A model generated the notes under the pieces. That model made no database searches, was not told where the DNA came from, and saw only the letters and a list, made by a program, of their open reading frames with translations. Below, piece by piece: positions 45,811 to 56,671 of a stretch of 64,000 bases of DNA. Both the position numbers and the translations under genes were made by a program. Source of the DNA: Bacteroidaceae bacterium (GTDB lineage Bacteria; Bacteroidota; Bacteroidia; Bacteroidales; Bacteroidaceae); NCBI GenBank assembly GCA_017560125.1, contig JAFYOS010000025.1, positions 62,001 to 126,000 of the forward strand, read 5' to 3'. Each line of letters begins with the position of its first letter. The first letter of the stretch is position 1.

Positions 45811-47192
45811 TGGAACTGAAAGACGTAAAATCGATATATTTCCTTGGAGCAGGAGGCATAGGAATGAGTGCCCTTGTGCGCTACTTTCTGGCCGAAGGAA
45901 AGGCCGTTGCCGGCTACGACAGAACAGCATGCACCCTCACAGACAAGCTCATCGAAGAGGGCGCCGCTCTCCATTTCGAAGAGAACGTGGAGCTCATCCC
46001 CGAAAACTGCCGCGACAAGGAAAGCACACTGGTGATATACACCCCTGCCATACCCAAGGAGCACAAGGAGTGGGAGTACTTCCGTAACAACGGATTTACC
46101 ATAAAGAAAAGAGCCGAGGTACTCGGTCTCATCACCCGCGACAAGCGCGGCCTCTGCATTGCCGGCACACATGGCAAGACATCGACATCGACTATGACCG
46201 CACACCTGGTACACAGTTCGAACGTCGATTGCGCGGCATTCCTTGGCGGCATTTCGAAGAACCATCACAGCAACCTGATACTCACCGACAAGAGCGATTT
46301 TGTGGTGATAGAGGCCGACGAGTACGACCGTTCGTTCCTGCAATTAACCCCTTACATTGCAGTGATTACCGCTACCGACCCCGACCACTTGGATATATAC
46401 GGCACAAAGGAGAACTATCTCGAGGGCTTTGCCCAGTTTACCGAGCGCATACGCGAGGATGGTTACCTGATTGTGCACGAAGGCCTTGAGCTGGTACCCC
46501 GTCCCAAGGAGGGCGTTACATGCTACAGCTACGGACGCGAAAGCGGCGATTTCCGTGCCGAGAACATACGCATCGGCGGCGGAAAAATAGTTATCGACTA
46601 CGTGTCGCCCTTCAGAACAATAAAGGACATTGAGCTTGGCGTGCCCGTTAGCATAAACATAGAGAACGGAATAGCTTCGATGGCCATTGCCGAGCTGTGC
46701 GGTGCAAGCGAGGAGGAGATAAAGGCAGCCATGGCCAGCTTCGAGGGCGTGGAGCGCCGTTTCGATTTCAAGATAAAGAGCGACAAGAAGGTGCTGTTGA
46801 GCGACTATGCCCACCACCCCGACGAGATAAAGGCATGTGCAAAATCGATGAAGGAACTGTACAGCGACAAGAAGATAACTGCGATGTTCCAGCCCCATCT
46901 GTTCAGTCGCACCAACGATTTCTACCGCGAATTCGCTGCAAGCCTCTCGCTCTTCGACGAGGTGATACTGCTCGACATATATCCCGCACGCGAACTGCCC
47001 ATACCCGGTGTTACCAGCGAGCTTATATACAACCACATGGAGCCCAACGTGCAGAAGAGCATGTGCACACGCGCCGATGCGGTGAAAATAATTGAGCAGC
47101 GAAAAGAGGAATTCGAAGTGCTCATCTGCTTGGGAGCGGGCGACCTCGAGAGCGACGTTCCCCGAATAACCGAGATATTGAAGAACTGCTAA
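45807..47192 (+). CDS. murC: UDP-MurNAc:L-alanine ligase
   Basis: A 461-residue Mur ligase adding the first stem residue. GAGGIGMSALVRY at the start binds UDP-MurNAc, IAGTHGKTSTSTM near 119-131 is the ATP loop, and FQPHLFSRTNDF is the typical MurC C-terminal motif. There is no ddlB fused or adjacent; D-Ala-D-Ala ligase must be encoded elsewhere. Confidence 0.97.
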   Translation: MMELKDVKSIYFLGAGGIGMSALVRYFLAEGKAVAGYDRTACTLTDKLIEEGAALHFEENVELIPENCRDKESTLVIYTPAIPKEHKEWEYFRNNGFTIKKRAEVLGLITRDKRGLCIAGTHGKTSTSTMTAHLVHSSNVDCAAFLGGISKNHHSNLILTDKSDFVVIEADEYDRSFLQLTPYIAVITATDPDHLDIYGTKENYLEGFAQFTERIREDGYLIVHEGLELVPRPKEGVTCYSYGRESGDFRAENIRIGGGKIVIDYVSPFRTIKDIELGVPVSINIENGIASMAIAELCGASEEEIKAAMASFEGVERRFDFKIKSDKKVLLSDYAHHPDEIKACAKSMKELYSDKKITAMFQPHLFSRTNDFYREFAASLSLFDEVILLDIYPARELPIPGVTSELIYNHMEPNVQKSMCTRADAVKIIEQRKEEFEVLICLGAGDLESDVPRITEILKNC

Positions 47193-47204
47193 CGCACAGA
47201 AAAT

Positions 47205-47936
47205 ATGTTCAAGAAGATACTGATAATATTGGCAACCATTGCAGCCGCTGCATATCTTGTGCTTGCACTGTTTGTTCTGAACAGCACACCCGTTGGGGCC
47301 AAGTGCCAAGGAACCGACATTGTCATCACCGACAACGACACAGAGATATTGAGCATTGGCAGCATAGAGCAGCACCTGAAGCAGAAGGGCATTGTCGCCA
47401 AAGGCAAGCCCATGGAGCAGATTACAAGCGAGAAGATTGAACAGGCGCTCAAGGAGATATCCATCGTAGAGGATTGCCAATGCTTCAAGACGCACAAAAA
47501 CTATGTGGGAATACACATAACCTGCAAGAAGCCCGTAATACATATCTTCGACAACAAAGGCGAGGAGTACTATCTCGACAACAAAAGCAGCAAGATAAAA
47601 AGCATACAAAGCGCTATCTATCTGCCCATTGCAACAGGCGACATCAAGGGCGCAAAAACCATGAAGGAGCTTGTGGATATAGCGCTATTCCTGCAAGACA
47701 ACCGTTTCTGGCGCGAGCAGATAGAGCAGATACACGTAACACCAAAGCAGGAAATTGTACTGATACCGCGCATTGGCAACCACTTGATAGAGCTGGGACA
47801 TGCCGACAACCTGGAGAAGAAGCTCGATAAACTGAAGGAATTCTACAAAGAGGGACTTAACAAGGTGGGATGGAACAAATACAGGAAGCTGAACATCGAA
47901 TTCGATAAACAGGTAATCTGTACAAAGAACAATTAA
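47205..47936 (+). CDS. ftsQ: FtsQ-like division protein
   Basis: A 243-residue bitopic protein: one membrane helix (about 4-24), then a divergent POTRA-like and beta domain (SIGSIEQHLKQKGIVAKG, later KLDKLKEFYKEGLNKVGW). Sequence alone is weak; the place between murC and ftsA fixes the assignment. It links early and late divisome proteins. Confidence 0.88.
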   Translation: MFKKILIILATIAAAAYLVLALFVLNSTPVGAKCQGTDIVITDNDTEILSIGSIEQHLKQKGIVAKGKPMEQITSEKIEQALKEISIVEDCQCFKTHKNYVGIHITCKKPVIHIFDNKGEEYYLDNKSSKIKSIQSAIYLPIATGDIKGAKTMKELVDIALFLQDNRFWREQIEQIHVTPKQEIVLIPRIGNHLIELGHADNLEKKLDKLKEFYKEGLNKVGWNKYRKLNIEFDKQVICTKNN

Positions 47937-47970
47937 GAGATTTATTAAGAACATTAAATAACTTCTGAAT

Positions 47971-49431
47971 ATGGGAGTAAAAAATTATATAGTTGCCATA
48001 GAACTGGGCTCATCAAAAATTGCCGGAGCCGTAGGAGTGGAAAGCATAGAGGGAATGAACGTAATTGCCTATGCCAATGAGCCTGTCAACGGGTTCATTT
48101 CGAAAGGCGTCGTAAAAAACATCGACGAAACGAGCATCTGTCTTTCGAGCCTGATAAACAAGCTGGAAGGCCAATTGGACGAGGTGAGCATAAAGAAGGC
48201 ATACGTGGCCATCGGCGGCATGTCGATGAAATCGGTAAAATCGACCGTAAAAATCGAGTTCGACGAATTCACCAAAATAACCCAGAACATCATAGACGAC
48301 ATGGCCATAGAGAACGACAACCTGTTTGCCGTTCCCGAAGGCTATCAGAAGGTGCAGGTAATAACCCAGGAGTACAAAATGGGCGGCGACTCGAGCATCA
48401 ACCCCATAGGTATGAGCGTCAGACAGATAGAGGGCAACTACATAAACATCATCATCAAGGAGCAGTTCGTGAAGCAGCTGGAGGAGAGCTTTAACCTTGC
48501 CGATATTGAGATCGCAAAAAGCTTCAGCACTGCAAAGATAAACGCCGAGCAGATACTGAGCGACGAGGAAAAACGCGATGGATGTGCCCTTGTGGATATA
48601 GGCGCCGAAACAACCACTGTGAGCATATTCTCGAATAATATAATGAGAAAACTGAGCGTAATCCCCTTGGGTGGCTACAACATCACACGCGACTTCAGCG
48701 CCGAGCACATATCAATGGCCGACGCCGAAACGCTGAAAGTACACGCCGGCTACAATGCCGAGCGATTCGAAAGTTGCATAGACAAGGAGCTGCGCGACAA
48801 CATCATAGGCGCACGCATGGCCGAGATTCTTCAGAACGTGAACCATCAGATAAAGCGCTCGGGCGAGAACATCGCATGCGCGGTGATTACAGGCGGCGGC
48901 GCAAGGCTGAAGAACATAGAGACGCTCTTCGTGGAGAACATGCCCGGACTGAGAACACGCATCGCCACCGAGCCCCTCATCGAATTCAATTCGAGCATCG
49001 AGCCCAAGCTCAGAAAGGGCGAGATAAGTAGCACCCTCTACGGATTGCTTAAAAACGGCAAGGAGGGATGTTGCCAGGAATTGCCCCCCACACCGCCGGC
49101 AACCATGCAGGATATGTTCGAGGAGAAACAACCCGAAGTGAAGCCGGTGGTAGAACAGTCCCAACCTGTTGTAAAAGAGGAGGAGAAGGCCCCCATCGTA
49201 GTGACCGCAACAGCGCCGGAAACAAAAACCATAACTGAAGAGAAAGAGGAGAAGAAAGCCCCCGAGAAAAAGACCGAAAAGGAGAAGAGCAAGAGCAAAG
49301 GAAGAACATTCGGTCTATTCGGTGACCTGTTCGGCAACCTTGGAGCGACCTTGAAACAGGGTGCAAAAGATATAATAGAAAACGCCACCAGGGAAGAGGA
49401 GGACTACAACGAGGAAGACAACGAATTATAG
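47971..49431 (+). CDS. ftsA: Cell division protein FtsA
   Basis: A 486-residue actin-like protein that tethers FtsZ to the membrane. IVAIELGSSKIAG at the start and CALVDIGAETTTVSIF near 206 are the phosphate loops, GGGARLKNIETLF near 310 the adenosine motif. It is longer than E. coli FtsA because of a disordered Glu/Lys/Pro linker (about 375-445), after which an amphipathic segment TFGLFGDLFGNLGATLKQG should insert into the membrane. The gap before it (34 bases) is the widest in the operon. Confidence 0.96.
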   Translation: MGVKNYIVAIELGSSKIAGAVGVESIEGMNVIAYANEPVNGFISKGVVKNIDETSICLSSLINKLEGQLDEVSIKKAYVAIGGMSMKSVKSTVKIEFDEFTKITQNIIDDMAIENDNLFAVPEGYQKVQVITQEYKMGGDSSINPIGMSVRQIEGNYINIIIKEQFVKQLEESFNLADIEIAKSFSTAKINAEQILSDEEKRDGCALVDIGAETTTVSIFSNNIMRKLSVIPLGGYNITRDFSAEHISMADAETLKVHAGYNAERFESCIDKELRDNIIGARMAEILQNVNHQIKRSGENIACAVITGGGARLKNIETLFVENMPGLRTRIATEPLIEFNSSIEPKLRKGEISSTLYGLLKNGKEGCCQELPPTPPATMQDMFEEKQPEVKPVVEQSQPVVKEEEKAPIVVTATAPETKTITEEKEEKKAPEKKTEKEKSKSKGRTFGLFGDLFGNLGATLKQGAKDIIENATREEEDYNEEDNEL

Positions 49432-49455
49432 AAACAGTTCAAACAACATAGAACC

Positions 49456-50817
49456 ATGAACGCTGAAGATACATTAACATTCGATATACCTACCGACGCA
49501 CCAAGAATCATCAAAGTGATAGGCGTTGGCGGAGGCGGTGGCAATGCCGTACAGAACATGTACCGCGAAGGCATACACAACGTGTCGTTCGCCATATGCA
49601 ACACCGACTCACAGGCACTGCGCGATTCATCAATACCCGTAAAGATACAGCTGGGAGCAACCATCACCGAAGGCCTTGGAGCCGGCAACGACCCCGAAGT
49701 GGCACGCCAGGCAGCCGAAGAGAGCCGCGAGGAGATTAAATCGCTCTTCAACGACGGCACCAAGATGGTATTCATCACAGCCGGCATGGGCGGTGGCACC
49801 GGAACGGGAGCAGCCCCCATAGTAGCCGAAATAGCAAAGAGCCTGAATATACTGACCATCGGTATCGTCACAATACCCTTCCGTTTCGAAATGGGCAACA
49901 AGATACACCAGGCACTGAAGGGTGTAAACGAAATATCGAAACATGTGGATGCGCTGCTCGTGATAAACAACCAGCGTCTGCTCGATATATACCCCGAGCT
50001 CGACATCGACGAGGGATTCCGCAAGGTGGACGAGGTGCTGACCACAGCCACAAAGAGCATCGCCGAGATAATAACCGCACGAGGAACCATCAACCTCGAT
50101 TTCCGTGATGTGAAGAAGGTGTTGAAAGATGGTGGCGTTGCCATCATGAGCTACGGCATAGAGAAGGGCGAACAGCGCCTTGCCATGGCCTTCGAGAAGG
50201 CACTGCACTCGCCGCTGCTCAATAACAACAACATATACAAATCGAAGAAGATACTCTTCAACATCTACTACAACCCCAACTACCCCATGAAGGTAGGCGA
50301 AATAGAGGAGGTGAACACCTTCATGACGCGCTTCACCGAAGAGGACATAGAGGTGATATGGGGAATGAGCAAGGACTACAACCTGGAAGAGGGCGCAGTG
50401 AAAGTAACCGTGCTTGCAACCGGCTTCGGCATGCAGAACATCCCCGAGATGAAGCCTCTGCTGGGCGAGATTGAGCGCGAGCAAGAGGTCGAGAAGCAGA
50501 AGATACAGAGCATGATAGAAACCTTCTACAAGGAGGATTTCAAGGTATATATCTTCGACGACGCCGACCTCGACAACGAAGCGGTGATAGCAGCCGTCGA
50601 GAGCTCACCCACACACAAGCGCATGGCCAAGGAATTGCAGCAGATAAAAAGCATATCATCGGCGGCAAAGCAGAGCGACGTCCCCGCCGAGGAGCCCACA
50701 AAGGCTGTGGAGGAAGCACCCATCGAGGAGGCCGACGACGAGATACCCTTCACCCCCATGCAGATTGACAACGAAGAGAACAATATAACAGAGAACAGCG
50801 TTGAAATAAATTATTGA
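49456..50817 (+). CDS. ftsZ: Cell division GTPase FtsZ
   Basis: A 453-residue tubulin homologue forming the Z ring. GVGGGGGNAVQNM near 25 and the tubulin signature GGGTGTGAAP near 112 bind GTP; IDEGFRKVDEVL near 183 is the T7 region. The C-terminal part after about 330 is an acidic linker. Instead of a typical E. coli-like C-terminal peptide the end has DDEIPFTPMQID, presumably the local FtsA-binding segment, followed by 15 more residues. Confidence 0.97.
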   Translation: MNAEDTLTFDIPTDAPRIIKVIGVGGGGGNAVQNMYREGIHNVSFAICNTDSQALRDSSIPVKIQLGATITEGLGAGNDPEVARQAAEESREEIKSLFNDGTKMVFITAGMGGGTGTGAAPIVAEIAKSLNILTIGIVTIPFRFEMGNKIHQALKGVNEISKHVDALLVINNQRLLDIYPELDIDEGFRKVDEVLTTATKSIAEIITARGTINLDFRDVKKVLKDGGVAIMSYGIEKGEQRLAMAFEKALHSPLLNNNNIYKSKKILFNIYYNPNYPMKVGEIEEVNTFMTRFTEEDIEVIWGMSKDYNLEEGAVKVTVLATGFGMQNIPEMKPLLGEIEREQEVEKQKIQSMIETFYKEDFKVYIFDDADLDNEAVIAAVESSPTHKRMAKELQQIKSISSAAKQSDVPAEEPTKAVEEAPIEEADDEIPFTPMQIDNEENNITENSVEINY

Positions 50818-50826
50818 TAAAAAGCC

Positions 50827-51276
50827 ATGGATATATTCGACATCATAAGCAACGACCTAAAAGAGGCCATGAAGGCCAAGGACAAAGTAGCGCTCGACAC
50901 ACTGCGCAACATAAAAAAAGTGCTCCTCGAAGCAAAAACAGCCCCCGGAGCAAACGACACCGTTGACGACGCAACCGCCATAAAACTGATAGGCAAATTG
51001 GCCAAGCAGGGACGCGAATCGGCTGCCCTCTACGAAAGCCAGAACCGCCCCGACCTTGCAGCCGAAGAGACAGCACAGGTAGCCGTGCTCGAAAAATATC
51101 TGCCCAAGCAGATGAGCGACCAGGAACTGACCGAAGCGCTTAAAGCGATTATAGCCGAGACAGGAGCATCCTCACCCGCCGAAATGGGCAAGGTGATGGG
51201 CGTCGCCACCAAAAAGCTCGCCGGCATGGCCGATGGAAAAGCCATCTCGGCCAAAGTGAAGGAGCTGCTTGCGTAA
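50827..51276 (+). CDS. GatB/YqeY-family protein
   Basis: A 149-residue helical protein of the YqeY family, similar to the tRNA-binding tail of GatB. DIISNDLKEAMKAKDKVALD begins the domain and AEMGKVMGVATKKLAGMADG near 117 ends it. Its role is unknown; a link to tRNA-dependent amidation is suggested by homology. It follows ftsZ by 9 bases and ends the operon. Confidence 0.93.
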   Translation: MDIFDIISNDLKEAMKAKDKVALDTLRNIKKVLLEAKTAPGANDTVDDATAIKLIGKLAKQGRESAALYESQNRPDLAAEETAQVAVLEKYLPKQMSDQELTEALKAIIAETGASSPAEMGKVMGVATKKLAGMADGKAISAKVKELLA

Positions 51277-51304
51277 CGACATTTACCTTACACTTCATAT
51301 ACAG

Positions 51305-51335
51305 ACTGCCTCGAATCTATTTCGAGGCAGTTTTT
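51305..51335 (+). terminator. Terminator of the dcw operon
   Basis: A perfect stem ACTGCCTCGAA / TTCGAGGCAGT with a short loop and five T. It is the only terminator between 35231 and 51336, so the 14 genes form one unit. Confidence 0.9.
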
Positions 51336-51362
51336 CTTCTATAATAAATAAACCCGATAGGG

Positions 51363-51394
51363 TTTGTATTTTATACTCGTTATACATATATTTG
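51363..51394 (+). promoter_or_regulatory. Promoter of the secreted protein gene
   Basis: TTTG at 51363-51366, a 20-base spacer and TATATTTG at 51387-51394. Confidence 0.7.
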
Positions 51395-51427
51395 CGATAA
51401 TCATTAACCACCAAAATGCGTATAGCT

Positions 51428-52378
51428 ATGAAAAGGATATTCTCAATAATAGTTGCATTACTTTTCGTTATGCATGCCTTTCCACAGTCGAATAATATAT
51501 ATACCGATGGAACCAAGTGGATATATGTATATGACGCCTTCGACCCCGATGGTTTCTGGTTCAGGGGCGATGTAATTGTGGAGACGATTAAGGGCGACAC
51601 AGTCGTAAACGGAATAACATACAAGAAGATTGAACGCGCAGAAATATATATCGGCGAAGAAGAGGATTACGACCCAATAACCCGAGGTGATCTGCTCCGA
51701 TATTCCGACGGCAAATATCTGCGTTATTACACCGATATCTCCTATGGAGAAGATTACCAAAATGCATACCCCCAAAAATTCATGGGCGACGACCATGTGA
51801 TGTACGACGAAAATCTGAAGGTGGGCGACAAAGTATGGTGGGAGCAGAATCAGACTGTGGTGGAGATTGGCGATACGGTTTTTGAAGAGAGCCCCAATGT
51901 CGTACGAAAATATTGGCGTCACAACGCCGGCACCGACTGGTACTACGAAGAAGATCTATATACCCGCTTGAACCATATTTGGTGGATAGAGGGAATAGGA
52001 CGCCTTTCATATCCCTACTATATTGGCGTAGATTGTATATGCCACGACATGCTAATGTGCTGTATAAACGCCAATGGCGATACCATATATAAAAACAAGA
52101 AATACGTAGAGGCTGTTAAGGACTATATAAGGATAACCGGCATGCGTGGTATCTGTGCCGATAATATATCTATCGCACAGCACGATGGCGAGTGCATCGT
52201 AACCCTACCCGTTGCAGCCGAATGGGCGGTAACGCTCTACAACGACGCAGGCGTTTCCGTTGCATGCAAAGCGGGCGAGGGTAGCGAGATATTCCTACCC
52301 GTCGATGGCAAGGGCACGCACATCCTTGTGTTGGAGGTTGGCGGCAAGCAATATACTAAGAAGGTAATGATAAGGTAG
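51428..52378 (+). CDS. Secreted protein of unknown function with a T9SS-like C-terminal domain
   Basis: A 316-residue protein; the ATG at 51428 gives a signal peptide (MKRIFSIIVALLFVMHAFPQ), the upstream ATG only adds four residues. The body (25-245) is rich in Tyr, Trp, Asp and Glu, beta-rich and unrecognised; it has a Cys cluster (DCICHDMLMCC). The last 70 residues look like an Ig-like sorting domain: ECIVTLPVAAEWAVTLYND, then GTHILVLEVGGKQYTKKVMI. Ending in a strand plus KKVMIR is typical of type IX secretion (Por) C-terminal domains. The function is unknown. Confidence 0.6.
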   Translation: MKRIFSIIVALLFVMHAFPQSNNIYTDGTKWIYVYDAFDPDGFWFRGDVIVETIKGDTVVNGITYKKIERAEIYIGEEEDYDPITRGDLLRYSDGKYLRYYTDISYGEDYQNAYPQKFMGDDHVMYDENLKVGDKVWWEQNQTVVEIGDTVFEESPNVVRKYWRHNAGTDWYYEEDLYTRLNHIWWIEGIGRLSYPYYIGVDCICHDMLMCCINANGDTIYKNKKYVEAVKDYIRITGMRGICADNISIAQHDGECIVTLPVAAEWAVTLYNDAGVSVACKAGEGSEIFLPVDGKGTHILVLEVGGKQYTKKVMIR

Positions 52379-52434
52379 ATTATGTGCTATTAAATCATTC
52401 GTCAGTGCGAATTAAAGCAATTACGCAACCTGCA

Positions 52435-53160
52435 TCAATCGAACAATTCCCTAAGCACCTCTGTGGAATTGAGCTCAGGAAATTCGGGAATATGCAGACG
52501 ATAGTAATCGCCAATGGTGGTAAGGAAATTACTACGCACCGCACGATTGAGAGCTATTCGGTGCATATCGTCGTAGTCGCAAGCATACAACGAGAAGAAA
52601 TCGAGCGCCTGCTCCGAGGTCAAAAAATCGCCATGCATGGGCTGCAACCCCACAAAACAACCTGCCCTAAGGTCGAAATAACCGCTGCGCCCCATATCCT
52701 CTACGTTGGGTGCAATACCAAGGAAGCGGGTAAGGCGCATAAGGAACAGCAGATGGAAATTGGCATACCCATCGGCGGCCTCGTCGAACCAGCGCAACGA
52801 ATACTCGATGAACGAAAAAATAGCGGCGTTGTCGCTCTCCTCGCGCAGTGCACGCGTGAGGAACTCAGCTAGATAGAGCGCTACCGCCGATTTACACGGA
52901 TCGTAAGGAATGGACGAATACATTACATAGGGACGCACCTCGGAGAGGCGGCATAGTTTTCCGCCCTGCTTGTATGGAGCCTGAAACTGCAAAAGCGTAA
53001 GAGGCTGAAACAGGACACTGCGAACCTTCGAACGCTTGCTGTGAGTGACCGGCACCAAGAAGGAAAGGCGGCCACGTGTCGATGTAAATATGTCGGCAAT
53101 CATCAGATTGTCGTTATATTTGAGCATGCGCAGAACTATTCCGGTAAAATTCTCTATCAT
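52435..53160 (-). CDS. recO: DNA repair protein RecO
   Basis: A 241-residue protein helping RecA load on SSB-coated single-stranded DNA. From the ATG at 53160 (MIENFTGIVLRMLKYNDNLM) it has the RecO N-terminal OB fold (about 1-80, with IFTSTRGRLSFLVPV) and a helical C-terminal domain ending in RLHIPEFPELNSTEVLRELF. The open frame upstream of 53160 crosses the tRNA promoter on the opposite strand and is not part of the gene. The zinc-binding Cys of some RecO proteins are not evident. Confidence 0.92.
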   Translation of the reverse strand: MIENFTGIVLRMLKYNDNLMIADIFTSTRGRLSFLVPVTHSKRSKVRSVLFQPLTLLQFQAPYKQGGKLCRLSEVRPYVMYSSIPYDPCKSAVALYLAEFLTRALREESDNAAIFSFIEYSLRWFDEAADGYANFHLLFLMRLTRFLGIAPNVEDMGRSGYFDLRAGCFVGLQPMHGDFLTSEQALDFFSLYACDYDDMHRIALNRAVRSNFLTTIGDYYRLHIPEFPELNSTEVLRELFD

Positions 53161-53226
53161 AAAGGCATAAACAATATCTGTTTCGAGGAACAAAGCTACA
53201 AAAAAAGAAAAAAACATGCAAAAATA

Positions 53227-53257
53227 TTTGCCGGATAAAAAAAATGTTGTACCTTTG
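53227..53257 (+). promoter_or_regulatory. Promoter of the tRNA-Glu/rpsT transcript
   Basis: TTTG at 53227-53230, a 19-base spacer and TACCTTTG at 53250-53257. It can serve both the tRNA and rpsT, which follow without a terminator in between. Confidence 0.75.
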
Positions 53258-53312
53258 CATCCGCTTAGACAACTAAGTATCGGAAACAATTCACCGAAAG
53301 GTGATCTTCGTT

Positions 53313-53384
53313 GGCCCATTCGTCTATCGGCTAGGACGCAAGATTTTCATTCTTGAAAGAGGGGTTCGATTCCCCTATGGGCTA
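53313..53384 (+). tRNA. tRNA-Glu (anticodon TTC)
   Basis: A complete cloverleaf: acceptor GGCCCAT/ATGGGCT (first pair G-T), D arm with the loop around TCGGCTA, anticodon stem CAAGA/TCTTG with loop TTTTCAT (anticodon TTC at 53346-53348), and T arm GGGG-TTCGATT-CCCC. No CCA is encoded; the 3' end continues A-CA-A. Confidence 0.96.
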
Positions 53385-53415
53385 CAATAAAAATCAAAAA
53401 AAACAGAAATTAAAG

Positions 53416-53670
53416 ATGGCAAACCATAAATCGTCACTTAAAAGAATCAGACAGACAGAGAAGAGAAACCTCCTCAATCGTTACTACGGTAAGAACATGC
53501 GTTCAGCTGTACGCAGCTTGCGCGCTATGAAAGATAAGGAGCAGGCATTGGCTAAGTATCCCGAGGTACAGAAATTGTTGGATAGAATGGCCAAGAGAGG
53601 TTTGATTCACAAGAACAAGGCTGCGAACCTTAAATCGGGCTTGTGTGCAAGCATCGCTAAATTGGCGTAA
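53416..53670 (+). CDS. rpsT: 30S ribosomal protein S20
   Basis: An 84-residue, strongly basic helical protein binding 16S rRNA. The ATG at 53416 begins with [18 protein letters not shown], the standard S20 start; the longer open frame upstream would run through the t[18 protein letters not shown] near the C-terminus is conserved. Codon use is that of a highly expressed gene. It shares a transcript with the tRNA-Glu upstream (31 bases). Confidence 0.97.
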   Translation: MANHKSSLKRIRQTEKRNLLNRYYGKNMRSAVRSLRAMKDKEQALAKYPEVQKLLDRMAKRGLIHKNKAANLKSGLCASIAKLA

Positions 53671-53703
53671 GCATACACAAGAACATATATTTACCAAGTA
53701 TAG

Positions 53704-53730
53704 AGGCTGGATTTTCAATCCGGCCTTTTT
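53704..53730 (+). terminator. Terminator after rpsT
   Basis: A 10-base-pair stem AGGCTGGATT / AATCCGGCCT (one G-T pair), 3-base loop, five T. Confidence 0.85.
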
Positions 53731-53849
53731 GCGTTAAGGGTATCGCAAGGCCGGAAACTACCCCGGCGACCGACAAAGAAAAGGAGCAATAACCACCGCC
53801 GCCGACCACCGGCACGCATCGTGCAAAAATCCACACACAAATAGACACA

Positions 53850-53870
53850 TTCCCCTATTTTATAGGGGAA
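53850..53870. promoter_or_regulatory. TCCCCTA-N5-TAGGGGA palindrome (copy 2, gyrB)
   Basis: TTCCCCTA, spacer TTTTA, TAGGGGAA: an 8-base perfect inverted repeat. It lies just upstream of the gyrB -33 box and matches the palindrome at 29602-29623 in sequence, spacer length and distance to the promoter. Confidence 0.65.
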
Positions 53871-53874
53871 AATT

Positions 53875-55897
<2,023 letters not shown>

Positions 55898-55903
55898 ACA
55901 TAT

Positions 55904-55945
55904 GACGATGGCGTGTCAAGTACCGACTGACACGCCATCGTCGTT
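55904..55945 (+). terminator. Strong hairpin after gyrB
   Basis: A perfect 15-base-pair stem (55904-55918 against 55928-55942) with a 9-base loop. The T run after it is short (GTTTG), and the next ATG lies 14 bases further on, so it could attenuate rather than stop transcription. Confidence 0.65.
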
Positions 55946-55958
55946 TGATATACACCCC

Positions 55959-56600
55959 ATGCACAAAATTGCGACAACCATACTGCTGGCCGCAACAGCC
56001 CTCGTCGCCACATCACAGGATTTTAAGGGACTGGTGAACATAAAGGAGAAGGACAGCACCATAATAGTAGATTTGATGTATGCCAAGCCCGACAATTTCG
56101 TCGGCGAAAAGATGTACAATTTCAGCGAAGCCTACCTGCACCCCAAAGCGGCAGAGGCCGTAAAGGAGGCCAACAGAATGCTGCAGGCATCGCACCCCGG
56201 CCTGCGACTGATAATATACGACGCCGCACGCCCCATGCGCGTACAACAGAAAATGTGGAACAAGGTGAAGGGCACCGCGCAGCAGAACTACGTGAGCAAC
56301 CCGGCCAACGGCGGCGGGCTACACAACTACGGCCTGGCGGTAGATGTAAGCATCGCCGACTGCAATGGCGACACACTGCCAATGGGCACACTGGTAGATG
56401 CGCTCACCCCCACCAGCCACATAGACAAGGAGCAGGAGCTGGTAAACAGCAAGAAGATAACAGCCGAAGCGGCACGCAACAGAGCGCTACTGCGCAGCGT
56501 GATGAAGAAGGCCGGTTTCAGGCCGCTTAGGAGCGAGTGGTGGCATTTCAACTACACCACACGTGCCGACGCAAGAAAAAACTACAAAGTAATCAGATAA
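55959..56600 (+). CDS. Exported VanX/DdpX-type D-Ala-D-Ala dipeptidase (peptidase M15D)
   Basis: A 213-residue protein with a signal peptide (MHKIATTILLAATALVA). Zinc ligands of family M15D are seen: His122 and Asp129 in GLHNYGLAVDVSI and His196 in EWWHFNY, with catalytic Glu193. DAARPMRVQQKMW carries the conserved Arg. Family members split D-Ala-D-Ala; an exported one in a Gram-negative cell more likely recycles dipeptide or trims cell-wall peptides than gives glycopeptide resistance. It has no VanH/VanA or VanRS partner here. Only the hairpin at 55904-55945 separates it from gyrB. Confidence 0.9.
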   Translation: MHKIATTILLAATALVATSQDFKGLVNIKEKDSTIIVDLMYAKPDNFVGEKMYNFSEAYLHPKAAEAVKEANRMLQASHPGLRLIIYDAARPMRVQQKMWNKVKGTAQQNYVSNPANGGGLHNYGLAVDVSIADCNGDTLPMGTLVDALTPTSHIDKEQELVNSKKITAEAARNRALLRSVMKKAGFRPLRSEWWHFNYTTRADARKNYKVIR

Positions 56601-56612
56601 CAGAGAAAGCAC

Positions 56613-56649
56613 AAGCGCCCGCCTACCGCAATACGGTGGGCAGGCGCTT
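56613..56649 (+). terminator. Hairpin after the dipeptidase gene
   Basis: AAGCGCC, GCC and ACCG pair with GGCGCTT, GGC and GGT around the loop at 56628-56634, with two mismatches. T-poor on both strands. Confidence 0.55.
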
Positions 56650-56671
56650 CACACTACAACACGAAAAATAT

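Noticed and set aside
53227-53319. N-terminal extension of RecO beyond 53160
   Set aside because: The extra codons run through the tRNA promoter and the start of the tRNA on the other strand; RecO homologues begin at the MIENFTG position.
55959-56600. VanX-like gene as a glycopeptide resistance determinant
   Set aside because: It carries a signal peptide and has no VanH, VanA/B or VanRS neighbours; a housekeeping cell-wall peptidase is more likely.
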